From: JAIEPT01 sp038217425
Lineage (GTDB): Bacteria; Planctomycetota; Planctomycetia; Gemmatales; Gemmataceae
Reading direction: 5' to 3'
Assembly (NCBI GenBank): GCA_038217425.1
Contig: JBBQPM010000272.1
Span: 1 to 7,627 of the forward strand
DNA length: 7,627 nucleotides
A model generated the notes under the pieces. It did not search any database. It saw only the letters and a program-made list of their open reading frames with translations, and was not told where the DNA came from. Shown in pieces: positions 7,561-7,627 of this stretch. Position 1 is the first letter of the stretch. Each line of letters begins with the position of its first letter. A program made the translations under genes and the position numbers.

Positions 7561-7609
7561 GGCCTCCTGTCAGAATACGGGTGCTTACTACCTCTTCCGA
7601 CAGGAGGCC
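7561..7609 (+). promoter_or_regulatory. Inverted repeat burying a Shine-Dalgarno sequence
   Basis: GGCCTCCTGTC (7561-7571) and GACAGGAGGCC (7599-7609) form a perfect 11-bp stem with a 27-base loop. The right arm contains AGGAGG (7602-7607), the ribosome binding site for the ATG at 7614. If transcription starts upstream of 7561, the site is hidden in the stem. If it starts inside the loop, it is free. Several insertion sequences use this arrangement to avoid being switched on by outside transcription. The left arm may also be close to the left end of such an element. Confidence 0.55.
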
Positions 7610-7613
7610 AAGG

Positions 7614-7627
7614 ATGGCTCTGAGTAT
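7614..7627 (+). CDS. Start of an unknown gene (partial, right edge), perhaps a transposase
   Basis: ATG GCT CTG AGT is preceded by AGGAGG at six-base spacing, a textbook start. Only four complete codons (MALS) are in the window, so the product cannot be named. The hairpin that hides the ribosome binding site, and the setting among mobile-element debris, make an insertion-sequence transposase plausible. Confidence 0.5.

Overview
The window reads as high-GC chromosomal DNA of a planctomycete, probably of the Gemmata group. This is inferred from protein style, not from a search. The signs are a WD40 protein with two CxxC zinc ribbons and a membrane tail ending in a GIWALVVL-type segment, a second zinc-ribbon protein start at the left edge, and a long dispersed-looking inverted repeat. 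All intact genes lie on the minus strand. The plus strand carries only transposase debris and one gene start at the right edge.

Left part (1-2961): the start of a zinc-ribbon protein leaves the window at position 1. Next comes a stretch of frameshifted coding debris (200-553), then a large WD40/zinc-ribbon membrane protein gene. That gene has been interrupted near its 3' end by a 131-bp element (874-1004). The element has 20-bp imperfect terminal inverted repeats and is flanked by 13-bp direct repeats. Removing the element and one direct repeat restores an uninterrupted frame of 708 codons that joins the two halves of the protein. This is the clearest new observation in the window.

Middle (2962-3902): the wreck of an IS110-family transposase has its N-terminal and C-terminal ends joined with the middle missing. 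It is followed by two adjacent palindromes that share the core GACATACGTATGTC. About 400 bases without a recognisable gene come next.

Cassette (3903-6708): three minus-strand genes, in transcription order an AraC-family regulator, a YcaC-like isochorismatase-family hydrolase, and a zinc-free NADPH:quinone-oxidoreductase-like enzyme. Two direct repeats with 21-bp spacing lie just upstream of a possible promoter for the hydrolase, which is AraC-like operator geometry. A strong GC hairpin separates the hydrolase from the oxidoreductase, and the oxidoreductase has its own dyad before its start codon. The likely scheme is that the regulator senses a small molecule and switches on the hydrolase, and possibly the oxidoreductase, for detoxification or catabolism. 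The substrate cannot be read from the sequence.

Right part (6709-7627): a second transposase C-terminal remnant ends inside a third copy of the same palindrome, so the three-gene cassette is bracketed by transposase debris plus palindrome on both sides. Then come a 29-bp perfect inverted repeat, about 470 bases with no convincing gene, and a hairpin that contains the Shine-Dalgarno sequence of a gene starting at 7614. That arrangement is typical of insertion sequences.
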